Virus record (IMG/VR): IMGVR_UViG_3300017783_000174
Location: 1 to 26,197 of that record
Source: a virus
Direction: 5' to 3' (one strand)
DNA length: 26,197 nucleotides
The notes under the pieces were generated by a model. That model was not told the DNA's origin, ran no database searches, and saw only the letters and a list, made by a program, of their open reading frames with translations. Position numbers and translations under genes: made by a program. Below, piece after piece: positions 16,936 through 24,847 of the stretch. Numbering within the stretch: the stretch's first letter is position 1; every line of letters begins with the position of its first letter.

Positions 16936-17823
16936 CTAGTGTTTAATCCATTTAGATTTACCCCTTAGTATCTGGGTAATCTCCTCTAATTTTATACTTG
17001 ATAATCTTATCTTAGCGTTTCTAACAGCAGCAGACCTTTCTTTTTTATATGTGGCAACAATATTACGATCCGTGTTAGCTCTTGTGTTTAATATTGCCCA
17101 AGCTATATGTCTATACATTGCTTCCTCAGCAAACTTATGCACCATCATTTCCTCGTCTTTAGCAACGCCATCACTTATGTATTGTATAATCACAGTTTTT
17201 CCAGCTAAATTAGAGTCAAAATATATTTTTCCATTTTTACAATTGATCCAAAAACAACCGTTAATATTAGCGTGCTGAGGATCAAGTCCATATCTTTGAC
17301 CAAGATTTGTCTCGTAAGTAGTATCATCGTTATTAATACTGGTGTTTCCAGAGTTAACGCTTTGAGCGTTAGCCCAGGTTGTAGAGTCTTCTACTATTGG
17401 ATCTATTGTTTTTCCTTTATTAGTAACAATTATTTCGCCGTCATCGTCCTGCTCGTAAGAAACAGGATCTTTTGGACAAGTATTGCATTGTTTGATTACG
17501 TGACATTTTCCACTAGAGTCTACCCAAGAAATTTTTACGTAATTTACATAGTCATGTGGTAATGGTAGTTGTAAGCTTGGTGGAATTTCTAATTCTAATG
17601 TTTTACAAGATCTAAATGTATCATAGGTTAATTCTTGTAATCCTCGTAAAGCGTGAAATCTAATATCTGCTCTAGATATTTTTGATATAACTTTATCCTC
17701 ACCTACATAGGCTACTCTAAAATTATTAATAATATCTGTTATTGATATAAATTGATAACCACCTAGTGTCTCTAAACTTGGGTTAGAGTAGTAATTACCA
17801 AGATTGCCGTTGTATAATCCCAT
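16936..17823 (-). CDS. Tail tubular / ring-type connector protein
   Basis: A 295-aa protein directly before the giant tail protein. N-terminal residues 25-75 (FISITDIINNFRVAYVGEDKV, then HALRGLQELTYDTF) form the helical part usual in gp11-like (tail tubular protein A) adaptors. Residues 76-115 are a beta segment ending in KCHVIKQCNTC, with three closely spaced Cys. The segment RYGLDPQHANINGCFWI...GKIYFDSNLAGKTVIIQYISDG (about 178-219) is one I recall as a hallmark of tail-tube/ring proteins in uncultured marine phages, with strands around a conserved Asn-Gly turn. The C-terminal 70 residues are helical and basic (HKFAEEAMYRHIAWAIL, KKERSAAVRNAKIRL), probably wrapping on the neighbouring ring. 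It starts 3 nt after the previous stop and ends 3 nt before the next start. The role is inferred from position and family recall. Confidence 0.72.
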   Translation of the reverse strand: MGLYNGNLGNYYSNPSLETLGGYQFISITDIINNFRVAYVGEDKVISKISRADIRFHALRGLQELTYDTFRSCKTLELEIPPSLQLPLPHDYVNYVKISWVDSSGKCHVIKQCNTCPKDPVSYEQDDDGEIIVTNKGKTIDPIVEDSTTWANAQSVNSGNTSINNDDTTYETNLGQRYGLDPQHANINGCFWINCKNGKIYFDSNLAGKTVIIQYISDGVAKDEEMMVHKFAEEAMYRHIAWAILNTRANTDRNIVATYKKERSAAVRNAKIRLSSIKLEEITQILRGKSKWIKH

Positions 17824-17826
17824 GTG

Positions 17827-18516
17827 TTATTGTTTTTCTTGTGTTTTCTGTGCTGTTGATTGTTGGTCAGCGTAAGTACCTAACCCTGGTTTTGCTATTA
17901 CTATACCAGCTAAAGATAATATTTTGTAAACCAACTCTGTCTCTTCGCTTGCGTGCAGTTCAAAATTTACCGTATTTACATTTGGATTGTATAGTGCTTT
18001 TTCATTAACCACCACGTATGTCCATTCAGGAGTTTTAGGTTTTCTAATGTAATTGCAAGACACAGCACTTACAGCTGGATATGTTCTAATCACATCAAAC
18101 TCTACTCTCACGTAAGCCGGGAAAGAACTTGATGGTTTAGCTAATGGAGATAAGTTTAAGTACAATACTTCTTCTTCTGTTAACTGCTCTAGCTCTATCC
18201 CTTGGTTTGGATGGTAAACCATACCTAATCTATATAGCCTTGTTGGTAAAACACCTTTAGCGCCCGTCATAGCTATTGTTGATATTTCTTTAAATATAGA
18301 TATTTTCTCATCTAACATTTCATCAACATTAGAAAACTCTGTAGAATTTTTTAGATTTCTATCAGCTTGGTTTTGATCATAAAAATACTGTTCAAATATT
18401 TCCATTTGAGCTTGGTCTGCTAGTAAATTGAATTCTTGAGGAGTTATATATCCTCTTTGTTCTTTATTAGCTAAAACTAAAACTTTTTGATATACATCAT
18501 CTATACTTATTGCCAT
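17827..18516 (-). CDS. Head-tail connector / ring-type structural protein
   Basis: A 229-aa protein, probably part of the ring stack joining portal and tail. The N-terminus (DDVYQKVLVLANKEQRGYITPQEFNLLADQAQMEIFEQYFYD, residues about 6-47) is a helical segment I recall as strongly conserved in structural proteins of marine podo-like and crAss-like phages. The middle is beta-rich (LYRLGMVYH, VRVEFDVIRTYP, CNYIRKPKTPEW). The last 50 residues contain a helix (ETELVYKILSLAGIVI) and a Gln/Thr/Lys-rich flexible tail. Two such proteins follow each other here, this and the next, as in the adaptor/nozzle pairs of podoviruses. Start chosen at MAISIDD, 3 nt after the previous stop. Position and family recall support a connector; the exact ring cannot be assigned. 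Confidence 0.7.
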   Translation of the reverse strand: MAISIDDVYQKVLVLANKEQRGYITPQEFNLLADQAQMEIFEQYFYDQNQADRNLKNSTEFSNVDEMLDEKISIFKEISTIAMTGAKGVLPTRLYRLGMVYHPNQGIELEQLTEEEVLYLNLSPLAKPSSSFPAYVRVEFDVIRTYPAVSAVSCNYIRKPKTPEWTYVVVNEKALYNPNVNTVNFELHASEETELVYKILSLAGIVIAKPGLGTYADQQSTAQKTQEKQ

Positions 18517-18519
18517 TTG

Positions 18520-18684
18520 TTATTTTTTATATGGGAACATTTCGTTTAAACTGTTTTTTCTTTTATTGCAACCGCAATCTTTTTTACCTCTAGCTTTGTT
18601 AACAGTATCAACAATTTTTTTTATTCCCGTTGCTTTTGTAAATTTTTCTATTGAGTCTCCTAAGCCTTTTGATTTTTCTGTCAT
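18520..18684 (-). CDS. 54-aa conserved small protein with CGC motif
   Basis: A small basic protein beginning MTEKSKGLGDSIEKF. The longer reading from an ATG at 18726 is unlikely, because that ATG and the next codons form the arm of the UUCG hairpin and would add unrelated residues. The ATG at 18684 has the A/T-rich leader (AATTTAATTAT) seen at other starts here. Residues 1-33 are predicted helical and Lys-rich. Residues 34-54 hold KKDCGCNKRKNSLNEMFPYKK. The closely spaced CGC pair with flanking basic residues suggests a metal- or disulfide-capable turn or a nucleic-acid contact. I recall similar CGC...LN..FPY C-termini in small proteins of uncultured marine phages, without known function. It sits between the capsid and connector genes, so a minor virion or assembly role is plausible. 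The next stop-start spacing is 3 nt. Confidence 0.72.
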   Translation of the reverse strand: MTEKSKGLGDSIEKFTKATGIKKIVDTVNKARGKKDCGCNKRKNSLNEMFPYKK

Positions 18685-18702
18685 ATAATTAAATTTTAAT
18701 AA

Positions 18703-18726
18703 ATGGTTGCCCCGAAGGACAACCAT
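18703..18726 (-). terminator. UUCG-tetraloop hairpin between the 283-aa and 54-aa genes
   Basis: Minus-strand ATGGTTGTCC, loop TTCG, GGGCAACCAT forms a 10-bp stem with one G-U pair, closed by the very stable C(UUCG)G tetraloop. It starts 9 nt after the 283-aa stop codon. The sequence after it (TTATTAAAATTT) is only moderately T-rich, so it may be a weak terminator, a processing site or an mRNA 3'-end stabiliser. Confidence 0.65.
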
Positions 18727-18735
18727 ATTATTTTG

Positions 18736-19587
18736 TTATTGATTTAATCTTTTCTCTATATTAGAGTAGATTTCCATACCTTCATCAGTTTTAAACCAAT
18801 GTGCTAAAGCGGTATATGGATGTTCGTCAAATGGTATCACCATTAACTTTCTCCCGTTGCTACCCCACATAAAGTTTCTTTGATCAGAAGATAATCTTAA
18901 TATACCATCTTCAACAGCTCTGATACCAAAGTTTCTTAGCATTACGTTTTCATCGTCCGCTAGCTCTAAGAATAGTTTAGGATTGTTACGGGCAAATATA
19001 AGTAAATCTCTTTTAAGTTCTTTAGAACTCAACTTAGATACCTCAGATCCTTTTTCTACACGCATAATAGCTTCAGCCATATCGATATCGATATTTTTAG
19101 CGGCAACTAAAGCATCAACTTGTAATTCTAAAACATCTATCTCTTCAGCTGCAACAGCAGCAGGTTTCCATTCTTCGTATAACACTCCTTTTGCAGGGTG
19201 GTATAGTGATAATAGTTTTTGTAAAGTTACTTTGTTTCTAGGCACGTGAAGGCTTCCGCTTCTAAAAACTATATGCTCTAACCTTTGATCACCTTTCATT
19301 TCCTCTACAAAAACTGTTTTTTGATTTGAAGTGTATTTCAACTCTCTTTCATAACCTTTTTCTTCGTCAAACCAGTATATATCTGCGGATTTAATAGATC
19401 TTGATAACGGTTTTTGATAGTTTTTTAAAAGATATAATCTGTCTTTAATTTCCCACTCATTTGCAGGTTTTAATCTTTCTCTAGCTTTTGGTTCTTCAGC
19501 TACAGGTTCTTCAAAAAACTCTGTAACTACTTCTTCCATTGTTTCAATTTGAGGTTCTACCTCAACTTTCTTTGTTTTCTTTGCCAT
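18736..19587 (-). CDS. Capsid-adjacent conserved virion protein, function unknown
   Basis: A 283-aa protein downstream of the capsid gene. The first 35 residues are very acidic with a Lys patch (MAKKTKKVEVEPQ). A compact domain follows: NEWEIKDRLYLLKNY (about 43-57), a basic/aromatic strand region through about 120, a helical region rich in A/E/L (about 140-200: AEAIMRVEKGSEVSKL, KRDLLIFARNNPKLFLEL), and a C-terminal PFDEHPYTALAHWFKTDEGMEI segment (about 255-273). I recall this architecture as common beside capsid genes in uncultured marine and crAss-like phages, usually unnamed. It has no signal peptide or membrane segment. A minor head or neck protein is likely from position. It is the only gene here bracketed by hairpins on both sides, so its expression may be set separately from capsid and tail genes. 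Confidence 0.7.
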   Translation of the reverse strand: MAKKTKKVEVEPQIETMEEVVTEFFEEPVAEEPKARERLKPANEWEIKDRLYLLKNYQKPLSRSIKSADIYWFDEEKGYERELKYTSNQKTVFVEEMKGDQRLEHIVFRSGSLHVPRNKVTLQKLLSLYHPAKGVLYEEWKPAAVAAEEIDVLELQVDALVAAKNIDIDMAEAIMRVEKGSEVSKLSSKELKRDLLIFARNNPKLFLELADDENVMLRNFGIRAVEDGILRLSSDQRNFMWGSNGRKLMVIPFDEHPYTALAHWFKTDEGMEIYSNIEKRLNQ

Positions 19588-19612
19588 AATATAATATAAT
19601 ATAAATTAATAA
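19588..19612 (-). promoter_or_regulatory. A/T-only leader of the 283-aa gene
   Basis: The sequence before this start is only A and T and ends TTATATTATATTATGGCA (with the ATG), identical over at least 17 nt to the end of the scaffold leader. It follows directly on the T-rich tail of the capsid hairpin. It is a likely Shine-Dalgarno-free ribosome loading region. A promoter within it cannot be excluded. Confidence 0.45.
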
Positions 19613-19616
19613 AATA

Positions 19617-19648
19617 AAAGGGACTGGGAAATTAATCCCAGTCTCTTT
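19617..19648 (-). terminator. Stem-loop with T-rich tail after the capsid gene
   Basis: On the minus strand AAAGAGACTGGG and CCCAGTCCCTTT pair as a 12-bp stem with one A-C mismatch around an 8-nt loop (ATTAATTT), followed by TTTTATTTTATT. It begins 12 nt after the capsid stop. The shape is that of a Rho-independent terminator, probably partial since the genes downstream belong to the same module. It could also stabilise the capsid mRNA 3' end. Confidence 0.75.
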
Positions 19649-19660
19649 AAATATAAATGC

Positions 19661-21205
19661 TTATTTCATTAACATGAAATTGTTAGCACCTTGAGTAATT
19701 AAACATCTTTCAGTTAACATGTGAATCTCCATTGCATCTAAAGCAGATGTAGTAGCTCCAACAGAACCAGTAACCCATGTTTTCATCTTTCTGTCATCAG
19801 CTTGAGAAGCTCTATAACGAACGTGTAAGAAAGGTCTCTTAAGATTCTTTCCTAACATTTGGTCATAAACAGTTGAAGTTCCAGCAGGAATCATAACCCC
19901 TCTAATAGCGTTAGAACCAGCAGCAGCATTGATACCACCTCTTGTTGCTAAGTCATTTAAGTATCTGAAGTCAGACTTGTAAAAGTCATAAGAACCTCTT
20001 CTGAAACCAGAGAATCCTAAGTTTAATGCCATATCTTCTTCGTTGTCAAATACCCCGTAAGAAGTACCTCCAGCTCCGTAAGAATTCATAGAAGCTAACA
20101 TGTCGTCCATTGCTAACGAAGTAGCTCTGTTTACAAACATCATGTTTTCTTCAATAGCACCTTGCTTGTCAAACTCAGCTAAGATAGCGTCAAACTCAGC
20201 TAAATCAGTTGCAGCGTTAACACCAGTAATACCAGAAGTAACATTACCTCTTGTTTCAATAGCGTCAAATAAACCTTGAGTACCAGTAACATCACCTGTG
20301 TTAGAACCATAAATATGGTCATCAGTTAAATCCGCATTAGCATTTAAACCACCATATAAACTTGCAGCAGCAGTAGCAAATGCAGGACCACCAAGCTTAG
20401 CTTCTAACATAGCCATTTCTAAGTAATCAGTGAAACGAGCTCTTGTGTCAGCTTCAGCTTTTAAATACCATAAGTAACCTGATTGACCTTCCTCAGCAGC
20501 TATTTCAACCCAACCAATTCTAGATGCATCAGAACCTGATACTTCGTAGTAATCTTTCATTATGATTGGTTTGTTAGAGAACGATTTAAACTGTGGTTGA
20601 TTAGCACCTCTTGAATCAGCACCATCATACGTGTCTCCTTTTTTGAATTCAGAACCATAAACTAATATAGTTAATGAATCAGCAGTAGAACCAGCAGCAT
20701 CATCTGTAATAGAAGCAGCTAATAAGTTACCAAATCCATAAGGAGCAACGTTAATAGTAGCAGCAGGAGTTGTTCTGTCAACAGAAACAACAACAGCTTT
20801 ACAAGTAGCACCGTTAGTTGAGCACGCGATAAGAACAGTGTCGTTAACTCTAATAGCGTGGTTAGTTCCAACATCATTTCCGTCGATGTCATTTTCAATT
20901 TCAATAATACCACCTGTAGCAGCATCATCATCTGTACATTTACCTGTATAAGATAAGTGTAATCTACCTTGCTCAGACCAAACAACTTGATCAGCAGTCA
21001 TAGATTCTTCAGCTCCAACTTGCGAAAGGAAACCAGAAATAGTCCTAGGACCATAAATTTCAGCTTCTTTTTCCATTAGATCTGGTAAGTACTGTTGCGC
21101 CCAGCCTTGTCCAGCTGTAGACGCTAAGTCTAAGTAGTTTGTTGATAATGCAGACTGACCAGTAGCTGGTTGTACATTCAACAAAGTTCCATTAGTAATT
21201 GCCAT
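19661..21205 (-). CDS. Major capsid protein
   Basis: A 514-aa protein expected to form the icosahedral shell. It follows TerL, portal and scaffold, and has the length and composition (rich in A, G, T, S, D; low in Lys and Cys) of an HK97-fold coat protein. The stretch around residues 50-83 (IYGPRTISGFLSQVGAEES, then TADQVVWSEQGRLH) is one I recall as a signature of capsid proteins in marine uncultured and crAss-related phages. The C-terminal part (AIRGVMIPAGTSTVYDQM, about 440-460, then the KRPFLHVRYRASQADDRKM region) is also typical. The start is fixed by the short A-rich leader and the MAITNGTLL N-terminus. Codon use is more G/C-rich and more regular than in neighbouring genes, as expected for the most abundant virion protein. 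A hairpin with a T-rich tail lies directly after the stop. Confidence 0.88.
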   Translation of the reverse strand: MAITNGTLLNVQPATGQSALSTNYLDLASTAGQGWAQQYLPDLMEKEAEIYGPRTISGFLSQVGAEESMTADQVVWSEQGRLHLSYTGKCTDDDAATGGIIEIENDIDGNDVGTNHAIRVNDTVLIACSTNGATCKAVVVSVDRTTPAATINVAPYGFGNLLAASITDDAAGSTADSLTILVYGSEFKKGDTYDGADSRGANQPQFKSFSNKPIIMKDYYEVSGSDASRIGWVEIAAEEGQSGYLWYLKAEADTRARFTDYLEMAMLEAKLGGPAFATAAASLYGGLNANADLTDDHIYGSNTGDVTGTQGLFDAIETRGNVTSGITGVNAATDLAEFDAILAEFDKQGAIEENMMFVNRATSLAMDDMLASMNSYGAGGTSYGVFDNEEDMALNLGFSGFRRGSYDFYKSDFRYLNDLATRGGINAAAGSNAIRGVMIPAGTSTVYDQMLGKNLKRPFLHVRYRASQADDRKMKTWVTGSVGATTSALDAMEIHMLTERCLITQGANNFMLMK

Positions 21206-21225
21206 AATTTTTAATTTTTAATTTG
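21206..21225 (-). promoter_or_regulatory. A/T-rich leader with AATTAAA repeats before the capsid gene
   Basis: The 20 nt separating the scaffold stop and the capsid ATG read CAAATTAAAAATTAAAAATT on the coding strand, two AATTAAA units followed by AATT. It lacks a Shine-Dalgarno. An A-rich, unstructured leader would suit a very highly translated gene in a Bacteroidota host. Its function is inferred only. Confidence 0.45.
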
Positions 21226-22404
21226 TTATTTTTTGTTTTTAATTTTAAATTTGAAGTCAGCGGTATTTTCACCTAAAGCTCTTACGGTTATACCACCAGC
21301 ACTAACAGTACCATGTGATTGTCTAGGACTCATATCTATGTTTTTAGCATTTTCAACACTATTTTTCATAGCATCAGCCTGACCTTGTTCGTAAAAGTGT
21401 TTAGCAATAGCATCAGCATTCATTGCTGTGTAAAGTGATTTGTGGTAACCTTGGGCATCTGACATTTCATTATTTTCATTCAAGAACTTCTTGACAAAAT
21501 TATTAATATCTACCTGAGTATCCTTAACCGCTCCAGCATTGTTTACATTGTATCTAAATTTCTTATCTCCGACCTCATATTCAAAACCTTTGAATTTGTC
21601 GTTAAAAACCTGCTCGGTTTTATTTAAGAAAGTAGATTTTTGTTTATTTGCTACCTCTTCGTTACCCGCTTTTTCCTTGTTGTATCTATTAAAGAAATCA
21701 ATAGCTTTTTGTTGGTCGTCAGTTAATTTAGACCCAGCTTTAATTTCTTCATAGTATTTGGATTTACTCTCTTCCAATTGAGATTTAGCGTTTGCAACTT
21801 GCTCTTTTAACGCTAGTTTTTTTCTACGTATTTCTCTATCGTCGTCTACATCTTCGTCAAATGAGAATTGATCTTCCAAAAGGAAGTTAATTTCTTCTGC
21901 GTTTAAATGAGGTTTAGTTTGCTTATAGTGCTCATACAATATATCTTGATTGTCCATCTCACTGTAATCCCTATTAAGCTTAACGTAGTCATTTAAATCA
22001 CCACCGGTCTCATCCATAAAGTCAACTAATTTCTGGATGTTCTCTGGTAAAGGCTCGCCAGTCTCCATAGACTCTTTTATAGCTTCAGCAGCTTCAGTAG
22101 CTACCTCTTCAACTTCTTCTACAGTTTCGTTAGTGATTTCCTCTACTACCGGCGCATCTTGTTTTTCCACTTCTTGTGCTTCAGCCTCAGGTTTAACCTC
22201 TTCGACTGATTTTTCTTCTGGTGGATTGTTTAAATCAACCTTTGTAACTGTTGGTTCAACAGCTTCGGCTGGTTTCTTCATTTTAGCTGCAACCTTAGTA
22301 ACATTACCTTTTGTTTCGTTACCGTCTGGTTGTTTTGCTTCTTTTTTCTTTACTTTAATTTTGCCAGTTTCGCTATCAGCGATTGGCTCTTCTTTTTCTG
22401 CCAT
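21226..22404 (-). CDS. Probable capsid scaffolding protein
   Basis: A 392-aa, strongly acidic, hydrophilic protein between the portal and the major capsid protein, the standard position for a scaffold that guides procapsid assembly and is then removed. Residues 1-115 are low-complexity E/V/A/K and likely disordered. A helical region begins at about 121 (ENIQKLVDFMDETGGDLNDY) and passes through FSFDEDVDDDREIRRKK (about 180-196) into a predicted coiled coil to about 225. The C-terminus is basic (FKFKIKNKK), fitting the scaffold habit of binding coat protein through a short charged C-terminal helix. I recall closely similar proteins next to the capsid gene in uncultured marine phage genomes. No protease gene or protease motif is visible in this module, so scaffold removal by exit or by an enzyme outside the window are both open. 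The role is inferred from position and composition. Confidence 0.72.
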   Translation of the reverse strand: MAEKEEPIADSETGKIKVKKKEAKQPDGNETKGNVTKVAAKMKKPAEAVEPTVTKVDLNNPPEEKSVEEVKPEAEAQEVEKQDAPVVEEITNETVEEVEEVATEAAEAIKESMETGEPLPENIQKLVDFMDETGGDLNDYVKLNRDYSEMDNQDILYEHYKQTKPHLNAEEINFLLEDQFSFDEDVDDDREIRRKKLALKEQVANAKSQLEESKSKYYEEIKAGSKLTDDQQKAIDFFNRYNKEKAGNEEVANKQKSTFLNKTEQVFNDKFKGFEYEVGDKKFRYNVNNAGAVKDTQVDINNFVKKFLNENNEMSDAQGYHKSLYTAMNADAIAKHFYEQGQADAMKNSVENAKNIDMSPRQSHGTVSAGGITVRALGENTADFKFKIKNKK

Positions 22405-22430
22405 AATATAATATAATAATAGTTAATAAT
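22405..22430 (-). promoter_or_regulatory. A/T-only translation leader of the scaffold gene
   Basis: The 26 nt between the portal stop and the scaffold start contain almost no G or C and end in TTATATTATATTATGGCA (including the ATG). The same string precedes the 283-aa gene. There is no purine-rich Shine-Dalgarno. This is the unstructured AT-rich leader usual for Bacteroidota genes and their phages. A promoter role is not shown. Confidence 0.5.
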
Positions 22431-22431
22431 T

Positions 22432-24846
22432 TTACTTAGGACCAAATCCACCTAAACCAAATTCGCCACTCATTATATCATTACCTGAGGACTCAAACTT
22501 TTTAGGTGGTTTCTTGTTTAATCTTTGATCAATAAGCTCACTTTGTTGTGATGCTTGCATTTTTGTTCTTTCGTCTTTACGATCTTCTTTTCTTGTGTCT
22601 TTCATATCAACCTCCTTCATGTTCATTTCTTGAAGTTTTACGTTGATTTCAAACTCCATTTGCATGAGTTCCTTTTTAATCTCAGACTCCATTTGCATTT
22701 GCTGAGTTTTGTTTTGTGATTTAACATTTTCTAACTCGATATTTAAAGCGTGAGCTGCTTGAGCTTTTTGAGTTTCTGCTTCCGCAGCCGCCTTTGAAGC
22801 TTCTGCTTGAGACTTACCTTGAGCCTCTGTCATCTCAAGTTCTTGTTTTTGCTTTAACTCTGCTTTTTTCTTTCTAGTAATCTTAAGCATTTGATTAGCT
22901 AGCTTAATATTTCTAATATTTCTTAAATCAATTGCATCTTCTAAATCTATTGATCCTTGTTGTATAGATGTTTGTATGTTGTTTTCTAACATTTGTTTCT
23001 CTTCATCATCTGGTGCTAACTCTAAAAATATACCAAAATCGTATAAGTGTAACTCTGCCATCTCTTTTAATGTAGCGACATTGTGAACACCTATAGATTG
23101 TATGAAAGCGTCTTTTGTTGGAGAATATTCTAGTATGTCAGATATTCTTAAAGATAATGATTCAGCAACTTCTGCTGTTAAGAACATACCACTTTGTAAG
23201 ATATGTCTTGTTGCTACATTTGAGTTTGCTGCAGCCATTTTTTGTATACCGACTAATGATTTAGCGTCTGGCGTAGAAGCGTCTCTAGCCTCGTTTAAAC
23301 CAGTCGTATCTCTAATCATTTGTAAATAGTAGTTGTAAGTACTGATTAACCCCGCCATTTTATTAGCAGCGGCACTGCTATTAGATATTTCTTGTATAGG
23401 TGTTTTACCAGCGTTTTGGTCACCGTCTTGAGTTAATGATCTACCGATAACAGAACCCGTTTGGAAGTACATATTTAAAGCTTCTTGTGGATTGTAATTA
23501 GTACCATTACCTAAGTCGATCTCTGCTAAACCATCAGCATCTAAATAAACACCATCAGGAACCATTCTAGACAATACCTGTTGAAGTTTTAAATGAGTTA
23601 GTTGTATCATGTCAGCGAATCCAGTTATTCTGCTTACAAGTGATTCTATTCGCCCCTCGTACATTCTTGGTGCACAGATAGCGTAGTTCATTTTAACTTT
23701 AGTATAATCACTTTTAGGGCGCATCATATTTCTTGCCATCTCCCATTTAAGTAATTTATCAGTACCAAGGATTAATGCTCCTTCATATAAACACTCAACG
23801 GCTCTTTGTAGTTTAGAGAACTTAAAGTCTACGTCCGCAGGTGGGTTAAAGTTATCGTCCTTCTTTATTATTTTAGCAGAACCACTAGCTGTTTCCTTAA
23901 CTTTATAAACTTCATTCATATAAGTTTTATAGTTAAAGTATAGTACCTGAATTTTGTTATTATCGTTATCACGGTTTCTACGACCCATATCTGCGTAGCT
24001 ACTATTTTTCTTAGATATACCTTCTAAATCCTCGTGCTCTAAGTGTGGAAACTCTTTAACTAACTCGTTAATTGGAATTTCTTTTACCTCACCAACATAG
24101 TATATGTCTTCAAAATATGGTGATTCTGTATGCGAATAAACTAAGTTAGCTGGATCAACATAGTCTATAACCACCCCTTCAGACGTGTTAAAAGAAGTTT
24201 TTACAGCTCCAATGCCTAGTATTGTTAAATCTTGGTAGAACCTTCTTTTTATTAAATCGTAGTTATTACCTTTAAACAAGACGCTTAAAGCCGCTTCCTC
24301 AGCTAGCTCAACCGCTTGCTTATAGTTCAATTGCATGTGTAGTTCTAATTCTTCTTCTGAGTCTGGAAGTTTTTCTGGTGGAGTTGTTGATAGATCAATG
24401 TTTAACGATTGTTTAGTTTGAGCATCAAAATCTTTAAGCTTCATGTCCTTAAGTAAACTCTCCATATAATCAGTACGCTTGCTTACTCCAGCCTGATCTT
24501 GCGAGTATGCCTTTATATCATATAGTTTTTCTGCGATTCCGTTAACAACTATGTCAACAAACTTTGGGATAATTGGAACTGGTTTCCAATCTAAGTTTAG
24601 ATACGATAAATCACCATTTATAGATAATTCATCTTTATATTTTTGGATGGACTGCTCGCCTCTAGCGTATAATCTTAAATTGTGAAAATTGTTTAATCCT
24701 TTATTATACCTACTACCATTAGAGCTGTTGTCAAACCACTCTCGTTCAATAGCACGAGCAACCTTTAAACCGTATTCATAACTAATTTTCTCAGCATCAC
24801 CAACTACTTGGCTAGGAAAGAAATTATTTGTAGTTCGTCTATTCAT
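22432..24846 (-). CDS. Portal protein
   Basis: An 804-aa protein directly after TerL, predicted to form the twelve-fold ring at the capsid vertex through which DNA enters and leaves. The N-terminal half has portal-like content: an early amphipathic segment, the DWKPVPIIPKFVDIVVNGIAEKLYDI region around residue 90, and the IDYVDPANLVYSHTESPYFEDIYY region typical of the wing/clip part. Length and order are like the large portals of P22 and crAss-like phages rather than the 400-550 aa portals of many siphoviruses. Residues about 655-775 are almost entirely E/K/Q/M/A and should form a very long helix, matching the barrel that projects into the capsid in P22-type portals. The end is a flexible Gly-rich tail (GEFGLGGFGPK). 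There is no Shine-Dalgarno; the start sits one base past the TerL stop. Assigned by position, length and remembered family resemblance. Confidence 0.88.
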   Translation of the reverse strand: MNRRTTNNFFPSQVVGDAEKISYEYGLKVARAIEREWFDNSSNGSRYNKGLNNFHNLRLYARGEQSIQKYKDELSINGDLSYLNLDWKPVPIIPKFVDIVVNGIAEKLYDIKAYSQDQAGVSKRTDYMESLLKDMKLKDFDAQTKQSLNIDLSTTPPEKLPDSEEELELHMQLNYKQAVELAEEAALSVLFKGNNYDLIKRRFYQDLTILGIGAVKTSFNTSEGVVIDYVDPANLVYSHTESPYFEDIYYVGEVKEIPINELVKEFPHLEHEDLEGISKKNSSYADMGRRNRDNDNNKIQVLYFNYKTYMNEVYKVKETASGSAKIIKKDDNFNPPADVDFKFSKLQRAVECLYEGALILGTDKLLKWEMARNMMRPKSDYTKVKMNYAICAPRMYEGRIESLVSRITGFADMIQLTHLKLQQVLSRMVPDGVYLDADGLAEIDLGNGTNYNPQEALNMYFQTGSVIGRSLTQDGDQNAGKTPIQEISNSSAAANKMAGLISTYNYYLQMIRDTTGLNEARDASTPDAKSLVGIQKMAAANSNVATRHILQSGMFLTAEVAESLSLRISDILEYSPTKDAFIQSIGVHNVATLKEMAELHLYDFGIFLELAPDDEEKQMLENNIQTSIQQGSIDLEDAIDLRNIRNIKLANQMLKITRKKKAELKQKQELEMTEAQGKSQAEASKAAAEAETQKAQAAHALNIELENVKSQNKTQQMQMESEIKKELMQMEFEINVKLQEMNMKEVDMKDTRKEDRKDERTKMQASQQSELIDQRLNKKPPKKFESSGNDIMSGEFGLGGFGPK

Positions 24847-24847
24847 C

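Noticed and set aside
19588-19612. TATATTATATTAT leader as a sigma-70 -10 promoter
   Set aside because: The same string precedes the scaffold gene, ends at the ATG, and lacks a -35 element; it fits a translation leader better.
20719-20985. 88-codon minus-strand frame inside the capsid gene
   Set aside because: A Leu/Val-rich alternate frame of the capsid sequence; it looks like a membrane protein only because of the frame shift.
22037-22411. 124-codon plus-strand open frame opposite the scaffold gene
   Set aside because: Ser/Thr/Val-rich antisense reading of the Glu/Lys/Ala-rich scaffold N-terminus, with no independent leader or family look.
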